From assembly GCF_900142955.1 (NCBI RefSeq), contig NZ_FRCP01000026.1, forward strand, positions 1 to 64,000: a DNA stretch of 64,000 bases. Direction: 5' to 3'. The stretch comes from Anaerosporobacter mobilis DSM 15930. Lineage in GTDB: Bacteria > Bacillota > Clostridia > Lachnospirales > Lachnospiraceae. Each line of letters starts with the position of its first letter. Position 1 is the stretch's first letter. Below are positions 27,880-36,817 of this stretch, one piece after another. Both the position numbers and the translations under genes were made by a program. Below the pieces are notes generated by a model. That model made no database searches. It was given only the letters and a program-made list of their open reading frames with translations, and was not told the origin of the DNA.

Positions 27880-28851
27880 TCATGGTATCATCCCATATCG
27901 GAAGACAATCATATTTTCACGAATTTCATACATTTTATCAAACATCTCATCTCTGTATTTTATTAATATGAAGGATACTATACTTACAAAAATGATAACA
28001 ACTGCTTCGGGCCAATAAGAAAGTGCCTTTGACGTCGACATCTGATGCACCTCGATAATTGGAAGAATATCTTTAAATGCAAGTATTAGTACTCCAATTC
28101 CTTCTAAGGCTAGAACGACAAATCCAATGAATACTGAAGCCAATGACAGACCTGTTGTTACAATAATTGCAATGCTTCCAAAAAATGCCCGTAACGGCCA
28201 AGTAAGTATAATCAGAAATAATATAGCTCCCTTGCTATCACATATAATATCCGGGGCTTCCGGACAATTATCCCTCATTCTAATCAAATTATTATGTACC
28301 TTAAAAGCCTCATCACGAAAACCAATATAACTTTTTGCCTTATAGAAATATGTAACATATTTTCTAATCCGATTAAGAGCCAATAAATAAGGCGTACTTA
28401 AAATAGCAATTGAAATCCACTGAATCATTTCTTCACTGATTTCTTCTTTTAGATTCTTTACGCTATACGCATATATAGCTATGAATACGGCTAAGAAAGC
28501 CAATTCTCTTATAAAACGTTTCAAAAAGCTGTTAAGTAAGTCGAATTCACCACTTCCGACATATTTTTCATTTCCAAAAATAGTCATATGATATTCTTCA
28601 TATTGAATCCTGCCGCCTCTGATGGAACCTCGAATTGCAGAATACATATAAATTATTATTTCTGTCAGAAAGGCAGCCCAGAATATTCTTGCTGCCAGTG
28701 TGCCTTTACGGGAGCTGTAATACCATATGATAGCCCCCATAATAGCTAGTCGAACAAATATTTTGCATAGAATCTTTAAGCTGTTCCAGATACTGCTTCG
28801 CATCAATCTTTCTTCACTTGAGTAACATTCTTTCATTAGTGATTTCAGCAT
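27880..28851 (-). CDS. multi-pass membrane protein
   Basis: A 323-aa protein with about six hydrophobic segments (two at 20-75, two at 115-155, two or three at 205-300). No family is recognised. GGGAGG precedes ATG by about six bases. Its stop lies next to the start of the Big2-transglutaminase gene, and both are on the minus strand, so they probably form a pair: an envelope membrane protein and its secreted partner. Confidence 0.75.
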   Translation of the reverse strand: MLKSLMKECYSSEERLMRSSIWNSLKILCKIFVRLAIMGAIIWYYSSRKGTLAARIFWAAFLTEIIIYMYSAIRGSIRGGRIQYEEYHMTIFGNEKYVGSGEFDLLNSFLKRFIRELAFLAVFIAIYAYSVKNLKEEISEEMIQWISIAILSTPYLLALNRIRKYVTYFYKAKSYIGFRDEAFKVHNNLIRMRDNCPEAPDIICDSKGAILFLIILTWPLRAFFGSIAIIVTTGLSLASVFIGFVVLALEGIGVLILAFKDILPIIEVHQMSTSKALSYWPEAVVIIFVSIVSFILIKYRDEMFDKMYEIRENMIVFRYGMIP

Positions 28852-28890
28852 ATTTCACCTCCCTATTGTTACTGATATCGATTAATAAAT

Positions 28891-28926
28891 CAAGGGTAGA
28901 AAGCATAACATATGATTCTACCCTTG
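28891..28926 (-). terminator. terminator-like inverted repeat
   Basis: CAAGGGTAGAA pairs perfectly with TTCTACCCTTG around a 14-base loop. On the minus strand it follows the stop of the PPC-domain gene (28968), with ATTTATTAAT after it, so it is a terminator with a weak T-run. Confidence 0.6.
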
Positions 28927-28967
28927 GTATCTTTACTTTTAACAGTATAAAATTCTAAGAAGATTCA

Positions 28968-30146
28968 TTACTTAATTTTCAATGCATATGTGATATTAGT
29001 AGGTGAAGAATAGCTACTGTTCGCTTTTACCACAACATAGTATTTTTTGCCCTTAGATGCTTTAAAACTTATTGTTTTATCTGTTGTTATATCTGAAACA
29101 GTTTTGATTTCCTTTTTAGAAGAATCATAAATAGTTATTTTCCATCCATTTCCTACATCATCTGTATCAATTTTAAATGTGGTTTTTATTGTCCCTGTCT
29201 TTTTCGCGGTATAGGAATAGTAATCAACATCCTCTGAATTGTAAAGATTCCCATATTTTGTTGTATTTGTTTTCAATGAGATTGCCTTACTGTAAGAATC
29301 ATTTTTTTCCTGTTCCCAATTAGTACTCTTCTTTGCATTGACAGTTAATGAATATTGTTTACCTACAGAATGCCCATATAAATTATCGTATTCAACCTTA
29401 TAATAAAGAACAGTCCCTTTTTTAAAATTATATGTATTTGAATTATCTGTATAGCCTTCGTTTCTTCCAGATTCCAATACATTAAATGACGAGTCATAAA
29501 CAGTTAAATACCATGAACCATCTTCTGATGACAAATTTTTAAAAATAAAATTGTAATAGCCAGTTATATCAACGGTATATTTATAAAAGTCAACATCATC
29601 ACTCGAATATAAATTTCCATTTAATTCTTTATTCTGATTAATAATTGTTGCTGTAGATTTTGTATCATTATACTCTTTTTCCCAGGTATCGTCTGAAGTT
29701 GCATTAACTTTTAATGAATATTGTTTATCTACCGAATGCTCATATAAATTATCGTATTCTACCTTGATGTATAAGTCTGTTCCTTCTTTAAAATCATATA
29801 CCCCTGTAGTTAACGTGTATCCTCCGTTTCTTTCAGATTCCAACACATTAAATGATGAGTCATAAACCGTTATATACCATGAACCATCTTCTGATGACAA
29901 ATTTCTAAAAATAAAGTTGTAATAGCCAGATACATCTACCGTATATTTATAGAAATCCACATCATCTTTTGATGATAGAACGCCAGTTACCTCTCCTGCA
30001 GAACTTAATGATGTTGCAGTACCTGAAGTATCATTATTATCTGTACTACTTGTAGCATCTGCCGCGTATGCCATATTCGGAACCACCGAAATAGCTAAAG
30101 CAAGGGTTAATAGTGCTGTTAAAATTTTCTTTCCGTAAGTTTTCAT
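28968..30146 (-). CDS. secreted protein with three PPC domains
   Basis: 392 aa. A signal peptide (LLTLALAISVVPNMAYAA) is followed by three tandem bacterial pre-peptidase C-terminal (PPC) modules at about 30-145, 150-265 and 270-390. Each starts with an N-D-T or N-D-S signature and a D-DVDFYKY strand pair, and ends in a Y-S-L-K strand. PPC domains usually flank secreted enzymes and aid folding or binding. No catalytic domain is present, so it is probably a binding or adhesion protein. GGGAGG is eight bases before ATG. The first two modules are nearly identical, a recent duplication. Confidence 0.85.
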   Translation of the reverse strand: MKTYGKKILTALLTLALAISVVPNMAYAADATSSTDNNDTSGTATSLSSAGEVTGVLSSKDDVDFYKYTVDVSGYYNFIFRNLSSEDGSWYITVYDSSFNVLESERNGGYTLTTGVYDFKEGTDLYIKVEYDNLYEHSVDKQYSLKVNATSDDTWEKEYNDTKSTATIINQNKELNGNLYSSDDVDFYKYTVDITGYYNFIFKNLSSEDGSWYLTVYDSSFNVLESGRNEGYTDNSNTYNFKKGTVLYYKVEYDNLYGHSVGKQYSLTVNAKKSTNWEQEKNDSYSKAISLKTNTTKYGNLYNSEDVDYYSYTAKKTGTIKTTFKIDTDDVGNGWKITIYDSSKKEIKTVSDITTDKTISFKASKGKKYYVVVKANSSYSSPTNITYALKIK

Positions 30147-30229
30147 GTAAATTTCCTCCCTTTTGTGTTTTTCATTTTTTATTTGTTTTGAATCGCATTT
30201 ACTGTCTTATCTGTATTTCCTTTTATATC

Positions 30230-30586
30230 CTATTCCGTTACATTTCGCTCACCAATAATGTGCTCTGCTACTGCTTTTTCATAACGCTTCATCTGTACCA
30301 GATTATATATAAAAGCAATTGGAGTAATAATCCATCCAAGTAGTATTGCTGCAAAAAACTTTATAAGTATTGCAATCCAACCCAATGCACTCACTGGTAT
30401 TACGCTCCAAGCATATGGCATTCCTGCAAATAATATGCCAATCATAATAGACCCAGCACCCATTTCTGTTGCCAGACCCAATACTAAACCAATAACAAAC
30501 CCAACCACGATTTTGATGATAATACTTCTTAATCCATCCTTAAATTTCAAATATTCCGCTTCGCTGATAAATTTTGTTTCACTCAT
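30230..30586 (-). CDS. small membrane protein
   Basis: About 118 aa. The ATG at 30586 is preceded by AGGAGGG, so the longer frame to 30670 is not needed. Three or four hydrophobic segments: IIIKIVVGFVIGLVLGL, a second at GIGILFAGMPYA-type sequence, and FFAAILLGWIITPIAF. A short charged tail ends ERNVTE. It lies between the surface secreted protein genes and is likely part of the same envelope function. No family recognised. Confidence 0.7.
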   Translation of the reverse strand: MSETKFISEAEYLKFKDGLRSIIIKIVVGFVIGLVLGLATEMGAGSIMIGILFAGMPYAWSVIPVSALGWIAILIKFFAAILLGWIITPIAFIYNLVQMKRYEKAVAEHIIGERNVTE

Positions 30587-30892
30587 TTTAGTTACCCTCC
30601 TGTGTTTTAATTTGTAATAAAAAGTTTGTTGCTGCCATGACTCAAAAGAATATATATATAAATCATTCATCTGTTATCATCATTCACCTCCATGTGTATA
30701 TCCTACGTTTAGCCAGTAAACGCCAGCTATTTCTTATATCACCCAACTGGAATGTTTTATGCACTATATCCAGCTTTGTAATCCGCATCTTTAAAGATTT
30801 TGTTTACCTTTCTCTAACCTATATTCCCTGAAATATTTCTTACCATAATGCAGCACTTAATTTCTATTTTTTTTATGCATAACAAGTCTAGA
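30587..30892. other. non-coding gap
   Basis: About 300 bases between the membrane protein and the Big2 secreted protein. It contains a small hairpin (CGTTTA / TAAACG near 30695-30711). I see no gene, no recognisable riboswitch and no clear terminator. It probably holds a promoter for the gene at 30586. Confidence 0.5.
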
Positions 30893-32455
30893 TTAACGTC
30901 CTGTATCTAATGTACAGAGCAAATCTGATTTTCCCTTATACTCCACATAGCACTTAACGATTCCCTTTGAATAAGATGTTTTCAAAAGTCCTCCATGCCC
31001 AAAGGCCGGTTCCATTTCATAGATACGAAGGTTATCCCAATCCTTTATCTGATATATATCAGATTGTCCGCCCGTTAAATAAGGCGCATAATCAGAAGTA
31101 GTAAAGTACGATTTACTTGATTTTGTGTAAATTTTAGTTTGAACCGTTTTTATAGAACCTTTCTTGCTTACCAGAACGAAGGATACATCACAATAAGTAT
31201 CATTATAGCGACATACGATTGCTACTCCTGGTTTCACACCTGTTATCTTCCCATCTTCCGCTGTAACTACCGATGTATCTGAAGAAAACATTTTACCGTT
31301 CATATCACTGGCCCTTAAGTTGACTGTCTGTCCCACATCAATGACCTGCTGTGTGGTATCCTCACCAATAATCCATGCCGGAAGATGTGTCTTGGTGTAT
31401 ATACTCTCTGGCTTTTCGCTTGTGAAATCATAATCAGATGACAATTTCGTCGTTGCCGTATAACTAACAGGACTTAATTCTCCCTCAATTAGTTCGTCAA
31501 CCAGTACTTCACCTTCATCAACTTCATAAAATTCTGGATTTTCCTCTCTATCCTTCAATTCTTCTTCATAATCCTCATTCACTTCATAAATTTTAATCGT
31601 ATTATAAGCAGAGTCATAACTTTGATTTTCAACAGCACACCGAAATCCAAGATTATTCAGAATTGCCTTATTTGCTATTGCACAAGCTTCAGGCACTGCC
31701 TTCTTCAGAACCAATCTGGAATATGCAGTACGGTAGGTACTAAAGTCAAAATGTTTTAGTCCCTCCTCCCATTTCTCATATTGTTCCTCTGATATCAATT
31801 TGCATTCATGTGCTACCACTGCATTAAGAACAGCCAAAACTCTTTGATTTGTCGTTGTATATTTATCCTCTGAGGCTATTTTTGCAAATTGCTTAATTAA
31901 TTTATTTTCAGCTGCAATTCCTTCATCACTTGCATATTGAAAACCATCTGTAACATCACCAGTATTATTGACATAGCTACTTGGAGAATATTTTTTATCT
32001 GCTACCACCACAAATGAATACGAATCAATCAGTTTTTTACCACTATATACTTTGAGTGTAGAAGTTCCTGGTCCCAATGCTATAACCTTGATATCATACG
32101 GATACAGTGCAAGCGGATTTCCCTTATCATCTTCCATTATGATGCTATTGCTGTAATCTATTCCCTTGTTTATTGCCAGTCCTATAACACTGTCATCCGA
32201 AATCTTATAAGTATATTTCATGAAATTCTTATAGTCGTAATACTTATCACTGGGATATAAATCATAGTAATATTGACCTAATACCGTACTATCATAAGCT
32301 CCTTCTTGATTGGGATGATATTGATATAACGTTATTCTCTTGGTAGCTGCTTGAACATTAGTAGAGTTCATACTAATAATTAACAGACTTACCATTGCAA
32401 TGGTGCAGAGCAATTTTCCAATAAATCGCTTTTGAATTTTATAATGGTTCTTCAT
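30893..32455 (-). CDS. secreted protein, transglutaminase-like core and Big2 domain
   Basis: 520 aa. A signal peptide (LLCTIAMVSLLIISMN, cleavage after VQAA) is followed by a beta domain at about 30-150, a helical cysteine-containing region at about 180-280 (VPEACAIANKAILNNLGF) that resembles a transglutaminase core but without an obvious His-Asp pair, and a Big2-like domain at about 350-430. GGGAGG precedes ATG. It follows the sigma factor gene after 33 bases and is probably cotranscribed. Likely a structural or scaffold surface protein, with the enzyme core probably inactive. Confidence 0.75.
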   Translation of the reverse strand: MKNHYKIQKRFIGKLLCTIAMVSLLIISMNSTNVQAATKRITLYQYHPNQEGAYDSTVLGQYYYDLYPSDKYYDYKNFMKYTYKISDDSVIGLAINKGIDYSNSIIMEDDKGNPLALYPYDIKVIALGPGTSTLKVYSGKKLIDSYSFVVVADKKYSPSSYVNNTGDVTDGFQYASDEGIAAENKLIKQFAKIASEDKYTTTNQRVLAVLNAVVAHECKLISEEQYEKWEEGLKHFDFSTYRTAYSRLVLKKAVPEACAIANKAILNNLGFRCAVENQSYDSAYNTIKIYEVNEDYEEELKDREENPEFYEVDEGEVLVDELIEGELSPVSYTATTKLSSDYDFTSEKPESIYTKTHLPAWIIGEDTTQQVIDVGQTVNLRASDMNGKMFSSDTSVVTAEDGKITGVKPGVAIVCRYNDTYCDVSFVLVSKKGSIKTVQTKIYTKSSKSYFTTSDYAPYLTGGQSDIYQIKDWDNLRIYEMEPAFGHGGLLKTSYSKGIVKCYVEYKGKSDLLCTLDTGR

Positions 32456-32488
32456 TAGCTTTTCCTCCCTTAACCCTATTTTCTTGAT

Positions 32489-34165
32489 TTATTCACTTGG
32501 CTCTACGTAGATAAATGAAATACTCTCATCTCCTAACTCACCAAATTCTTCTGGAGCATTATCTTTATATTCAGAATCATTTGTGTAAAAACGGAATCCA
32601 AATGGTGCTTCATAAATCAAGCAATACATGTTACCATCTTCCTTAATCCACAAATCGACCCCTATACCACACCCTCTAACAAATCCAGAATAGGTCAACT
32701 CTGTATCATAGTAGCTTCCGTCCTTCAGAACAAAGGTCAGGTTTTTATAATCATCTCCTAGTAAATTCATTACAGCATCTTTGTTATCTCCCAAGGTTTC
32801 TTCAATAATATTTTCATTGAGATAGGTGGGCTCTCCTTTTGTATATGTTCCATCAAAGTAAGTCCCCATGCCTCCTAAGAATTCCGTATTTTCTGTTGTA
32901 ACCTCGACTTGCTCATCAACAATTTTAAAATGGAAGGTTGCAAAAGTACCATCGTCTAGGTCTATCTTGGCTGTGGCTTCTGACTCACTGTCCATGACTG
33001 CATGACCACTGGTATCTCCCACATTTCCGCCGTTAGCAACATTAATATGAAATTCAAATCCATCTTTATCCAAATTAGTAATTTCTATCACTCCGCCTTG
33101 ACTGGAATCCACGTTTGTTCTGTTCCACTTGCCATCTAAAGAAATTGGTTCCTCTGTAGGTTCTTCGGATGGTACTACGGTCGGAGAGGGTGTTGGAGTT
33201 ACTATGACTTCCTCTTTAACCTGCTTGTTATCTGATACATTCAGCTCCTGAACAACATTTGTAGTTGTCGTTTCTTTTGGTTGTGAGGAAGATGCTTGGT
33301 AAATTATAAATCCTCCTGTAATGCCTACTGTGGCAACGATAGCAGTAATCCCCATCTTCATCCCGACACTCATACCAGCTATTTTTCCGCCCAAAAACTT
33401 CTTTGCTCCACTTCCAATAGCTTCTTTTGCAATAGTATCTATCGGTGTATGTAATGCAGCACCTGATGCTTGATTGGATACAACTCCTTCCAGTACATTC
33501 TGAAATAAGTTTGCTGATGTACAAACAGTCTTTTCTGCTTCCGACTGGAACATCCAATAGAGGAACGGTAAAACTGGAATACTGTAAAGCTTTGTTCCCT
33601 TCTTCTCCAGTTCCTCCACTTTCGATTTAATTGTCTTTCGAGCGTAGTTCAGACGGCTTTTAATAGTACCTGTTGAACACTCAAAATATTCTGCAATTTC
33701 TCCAACCGCCATATCTTCATAGTAATACAACATTACCGCCATACGCTGCTCTTCTGGTAATTGGTCAATAATTTCTTGAATTAAGCGCTTTGTTTCCTGA
33801 TAATCCATGTTTTCTTGAGGAAGAAATTCTGTACGTTCTTCTTCGTCTTCTGGTATAAAATCTTTACCATCCTCTGTAGTTAATTCAGAAAAGGCCATTG
33901 GTTTTTTCTTTTTCAATACATCTTTTGCCCGATTGATGACTATCGTGTCCAACCAGCCTTGAAAGCTTTCCGGAATGGCATCATTAATTTTTATAAAAGC
34001 AGTTGTAAAGGCATCTTGGAGCGCATCTTCCGCATCATGTGAATTTTTTAATAGCTGCAGAACTAAATAATATGCCTTGTTTTTGGTCCTCGCATATATC
34101 TCTTCGTAAACATTGGTGTCACCGCTCTGCGCCTTTATCACTAACGCTTTTAATTCTTCCATCAT
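32489..34165 (-). CDS. ECF sigma factor fused to a membrane-anchored extracellular domain
   Basis: 558 aa. The N-terminal ECF sigma unit has region 2 at about 10-75 (DAEDALQDAF) and region 4 at about 130-185 (LPEEQRMAVMLYYYED, then EIAEYF..STGTIKSRL). About 80 linker residues lead to a single transmembrane helix at about 263-290, then a Thr/Pro-rich segment (TPTPSPTVVPSEEPTEEP) and a C-terminal beta-rich extracellular domain of about 210 residues. Bacterial sigma factors fused to a membrane domain occur in clostridia and could sense the envelope directly. CGGAG precedes ATG. It overlaps the small upstream gene by 47 bases and lies downstream of a c-di-GMP riboswitch. Confidence 0.85.
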   Translation of the reverse strand: MMEELKALVIKAQSGDTNVYEEIYARTKNKAYYLVLQLLKNSHDAEDALQDAFTTAFIKINDAIPESFQGWLDTIVINRAKDVLKKKKPMAFSELTTEDGKDFIPEDEEERTEFLPQENMDYQETKRLIQEIIDQLPEEQRMAVMLYYYEDMAVGEIAEYFECSTGTIKSRLNYARKTIKSKVEELEKKGTKLYSIPVLPFLYWMFQSEAEKTVCTSANLFQNVLEGVVSNQASGAALHTPIDTIAKEAIGSGAKKFLGGKIAGMSVGMKMGITAIVATVGITGGFIIYQASSSQPKETTTTNVVQELNVSDNKQVKEEVIVTPTPSPTVVPSEEPTEEPISLDGKWNRTNVDSSQGGVIEITNLDKDGFEFHINVANGGNVGDTSGHAVMDSESEATAKIDLDDGTFATFHFKIVDEQVEVTTENTEFLGGMGTYFDGTYTKGEPTYLNENIIEETLGDNKDAVMNLLGDDYKNLTFVLKDGSYYDTELTYSGFVRGCGIGVDLWIKEDGNMYCLIYEAPFGFRFYTNDSEYKDNAPEEFGELGDESISFIYVEPSE

Positions 34166-34298
34166 CCGTTTTCTCCGTTATCCTATTTTGTTTGTTTTTC
34201 TTTGTTAAAAATAATCGCTGAAACAAGTTCTTATCAACCGAATCTGGAATTCGAAATTCCTTGGCTAAATCTTTTAAAATTCTTGATAGGATGTTCAT
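34119..34298 (-). CDS. small basic protein preceding the sigma factor
   Basis: A 59-aa basic, helical frame starting MNILSRILKDLAKEF. GGGAGGAG lies about 12 bases before the ATG at 34298; an upstream ATG at 34325 has a weaker site (AGGGG). It overlaps the start of the sigma gene by 47 bases in a different frame, so coding of both needs support. It could be a leader protein controlling sigma translation. Confidence 0.45.
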   Translation of the reverse strand: MNILSRILKDLAKEFRIPDSVDKNLFQRLFLTKKNKQNRITEKTDDGRIKSVSDKGAER

Positions 34299-34430
34299 TT
34301 TCTTATCTGACTCCTCCCTTCTCATTTGCCCCTATATTTATAAAACGAGTTGGAAGAGTGGTCGGTTTTATGAATTTGAAGATATTTTTATTTTTTAATA
34401 TAATTTTGAGTTTCCTATAATTGAATAAAA

Positions 34431-34466
34431 GAAAAACCCCAATGCATAGTTCCAAAGCATTAGAGT
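34431..34466 (-). terminator. riboswitch expression-platform terminator
   Basis: CTCTAATGC pairs with GCATTGGGG (some G-U pairs) around an 11-base loop and is followed by TTTTTCTTTT. It lies directly after the c-di-GMP aptamer on the minus strand, in the position of a transcription-control platform. Confidence 0.8.
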
Positions 34467-34477
34467 TTACTCATCTT

Positions 34478-34551
34478 GCAACTGGCTGCCGTCCCCTTTA
34501 ACGGCCCTATAGCTTTGCGTCCTTATTTTTCAATAAGTTTGCCTGAAAAAT
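34478..34551 (-). promoter_or_regulatory. c-di-GMP-I (GEMM-I) riboswitch aptamer
   Basis: On the minus strand the sequence has the class-I hallmarks in order: GGCAAACTTATT, a GAAA tetraloop closed by TTATT/AATAA, then GGACGCAAAGC, then TATAGGGCC and a P2-type arm (CCGT/ACGG) ending GCAGCCAGTTGC. These match clostridial GEMM-I aptamers closely, including the tetraloop and its receptor-side sequence. It precedes a terminator and then the genes at 34298 and 34165, so c-di-GMP probably controls the sigma factor and surface genes by transcription termination. Whether it is an ON or OFF switch cannot be read from the sequence alone. Confidence 0.88.
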
Positions 34552-34600
34552 ATAGTTTTTAAAACTTATGATTTTTCTATAAAAATTCTACTAATACAAA

Positions 34601-34644
34601 TTTTAGAGTATATAGCTCTAAAAGTCAATAGAGTTATTCACTCT
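34601..34644 (+). promoter_or_regulatory. paired operator sites upstream of the XRE gene
   Basis: Two inverted repeats share an AGAG/CTCT core: TTTTAGAG/CTCTAAAA (34601-34623) and AGAGT/ACTCT (34630-34644). They lie 35-78 bases before the XRE-type regulator and likely bind it for autoregulation. They also sit beyond the upstream end of the divergent riboswitch transcript. Confidence 0.6.
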
Positions 34645-34678
34645 GAAATATAATGCACTTAAAAGGAGTGATTTAGAA

Positions 34679-34906
34679 ATGCAATATTATGAACGTATTC
34701 GAGCGATACGTGAAGATTCCGACCTAAGTCAAGATTTTATAGCAACGAACGTGCTCCGAATCGGCCAGAAAACCTACTCTGATTATGAGCTAAATAGAAC
34801 ACGAATTCCTATAGACGCAATCATGAAACTTGCTCGATATTATGACGTAAGTATGGATTATATCACTGGAGCAAGTAATGAAAAACGACCATTTCCACAG
34901 AGATAA
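34679..34906 (+). CDS. small XRE-type helix-turn-helix repressor
   Basis: A 75-aa protein. The XRE fold covers most of it: IRAIREDSDLSQDFIATNVL, then the recognition helix region QKTYSDYELNRTRIP, and IPIDAIMKLARYYDVSMDYI, the usual end of a Cro/C1 domain. AAAAGGAG is about 12 bases before ATG. It probably binds the paired operators just upstream and may regulate the divergent c-di-GMP/sigma operon as well as itself. Confidence 0.9.
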   Translation: MQYYERIRAIREDSDLSQDFIATNVLRIGQKTYSDYELNRTRIPIDAIMKLARYYDVSMDYITGASNEKRPFPQR

Positions 34907-34953
34907 GAGACCCTCTGGATATCATCAAATGATGTTCCATGCTGGGTCTTTTA
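34905..34953 (+). terminator. intrinsic terminator of the XRE gene
   Basis: AAGAGACCC pairs with GGGTCTTTT across a loop that itself contains ATCATCAAATGATG; a T-rich run follows. It starts at the stop codon. Confidence 0.75.
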
Positions 34954-35198
34954 CTTTTCTACATGCTCTCCGATATCTACAGTTTGATAATTTATTATTT
35001 TACAATTTCAATCTCCGATATTTTACTGCTATAAAGGATACCCGTAAATAGTGCCTATCTTGTTATTCCTAATTGACTTCCTATATTTAGAAATGTATAA
35101 TTTTTAAATAGGAATTTATTTGCCGACAGAAAGCTATCATCCTGAAACAAATATGGTTTCAAAATAGATGATACAGATAGATATATCTCAGCAATTGA

Positions 35199-35570
35199 TA
35201 CAAAAATTCCAGGAAAGAACAATCATATGCCATTAAGTCCAACTGGAGCAAACTATTCGCATCTTCCGTAAGTGCTGATGAAAAGAAAGCCATTGGATAT
35301 GAAAGCTATAAGTGGCACATATTCAGTTTTGAAAAGGCAAATGCACTCTCAAATTCTAAGGCAAGACACGCCTTCAATAAATGTAAGAAAGAAAAGGTAT
35401 TTGCTTTCTATCAGCATAATGATGAAACCTTTTATATAGAAAATGCTTGGCAGCTTAAGTCTACGGATTTTGATTCAGATGACGATATTTATATTTTTGA
35501 TAAAGTAAACAAGTGGACCTATGTTCATACACATGAATCCCAATGTGGTCCTTATTTTTACCGTGTCTGA
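35199..35570 (+). pseudogene. DUF4275-like gene, 5' end broken
   Basis: A frame ending KWTYVHTHES then GPYFYRV at a TGA (35568-35570) matches the C-terminus of the DUF4275 family, and SFEKANALSNSKARHAF with AFYQHNDETFYIENAW is the family's middle. Upstream the frame is closed by a TGA at 35196, no start codon or ribosome site is present, and coding resumes in other frames before it, so the 5' end appears frameshifted. It overlaps the start of the next gene by a few bases. Confidence 0.55.
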
Positions 35571-35898
35571 TGAAGTGAAGTTTTATATTCTTTTTGATGT
35601 AGGTTTGGCAATACTCTTTTACACCGTTGGTATTTATTTTTATAAATCAAATGGAAAAGCAGCGAATTTCATATCGGGTTATAATATGAAAAGCGATGAA
35701 GAAAGAAAACAGTTTGATGAAATACAATTATGCAAAATATATGGAAAAAGAATGATGTACTGGGCTGTGCCTTTTATGGCTGGAGCTATTATGGATTTAT
35801 TTATTAATGGTATCGGCTGTGCCACTGCATGGGGAATATGGATAGTAATGTTCATTTATCATATGATTGACCGTAATAAGAGAGAAAAAAGTAAATAA
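35563..35898 (+). CDS. DUF3784-like small membrane protein
   Basis: About 111 aa. Two hydrophobic segments, AILFYTVGIYFY and GAIMDLFINGIGCATAWGIWIV-type sequence, flank the phrase FISGYNMKSDEERKQFDE, which is diagnostic of DUF3784 small membrane proteins. The start is most likely the GTG at 35563 or 35575, just at the end of the DUF4275 remnant. No clear ribosome site precedes it, so translation may have relied on coupling to the now broken upstream gene. Confidence 0.65.
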   Translation: MSDEVKFYILFDVGLAILFYTVGIYFYKSNGKAANFISGYNMKSDEERKQFDEIQLCKIYGKRMMYWAVPFMAGAIMDLFINGIGCATAWGIWIVMFIYHMIDRNKREKSK

Positions 35899-35927
35899 CG
35901 CATTCCCGCTGAAAGAGGTGACGAATT

Positions 35928-36722
35928 GTGATTGTAAGAGTTTATGATAGAGCAAATAATGAGTACTTTATATCAGAAGTCTTTGCCATAATTAATTTTG
36001 GATATTATGAAAAATATTTAGTACTTCAAAAAACAGCATCTGTTCAAGGTTATCGATTAATTGAGTATTTAGATAAGTCCACGGATGAACACAACATGGA
36101 AGTAAATATAAACGTCATTAGTGCTAATGATTTGCCAGAGCCTTGAATATCCAAGGATGAACATGAATTAAAAAAATATATTTCTCAATTAAAAGCTACC
36201 AATAAAAATGACAGCTTCTTTTCATATCGTGGCTATGGGTATGTACTTAAAAACGATGACTATTTGTTGGAATTACTAAAAGGTAAAGTGTTGCCGGCAA
36301 GTATATGGGACAAATATTCGCAAGACACTAGGCTAAAAAATTGGAACTATATCGAAAGCAAAGACGATATCCATCATTTAATGTCTACTTTTCATAAATT
36401 TCATGATTCAGTATTAAGAGCATTGAATTATGTGAGCGGTTCCGGCAAGGCGGAGAACGGCGGTATGTATGTAACAGATTCTATTAGGCAAGTATCCATG
36501 ATATTCGATAGTGATTGGTCCGAAAGCATAGAAATGGTATTTGAAGGGGTCTTAAAATTAAATCTATGTCCTTCACAAGATAATTATTGTTCGGATATTG
36601 CAATTGCAACGATGGAAAAAGAAGATGAAATAGTCAAATTTTACACAGACGAGAAAGAATCCATTCAAGAATATGATGGCACTTGGATAGAATCGTTAGG
36701 CCTAAGATGGAGGTTTATCTGA
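35928..36722 (+). pseudogene. hypothetical gene split by an in-frame TGA
   Basis: A GTG start at 35928 has AAGAGGTG upstream and encodes 72 residues until TGA at 36144-36146. The same frame then stays open for 192 more codons to 36722 with protein-like sequence throughout (ISKDEHELKKYISQ, then a Trp-rich C-terminus ending SLGLRWRFI). No ribosome site or ATG lies near the second part. The simplest reading is a single gene of about 264 codons with a nonsense change, perhaps TGG to TGA. Two separate genes is the alternative. Family not recognised. Confidence 0.55.
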
Positions 36723-36817
36723 ACAAGGATAAAATTTTCGAAAGTTTTTGTCCTCATGGAAATAGTTTTTATAAACCAAAATAAATCTGGTTTAATACAC
36801 TGAAGGAGATGAAAATA

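Noticed and set aside
30660..30830. Second riboswitch in the surface-gene gap
   Set aside because: A small hairpin and a GCTGG-like piece are present, but no known class is matched and no terminator follows.
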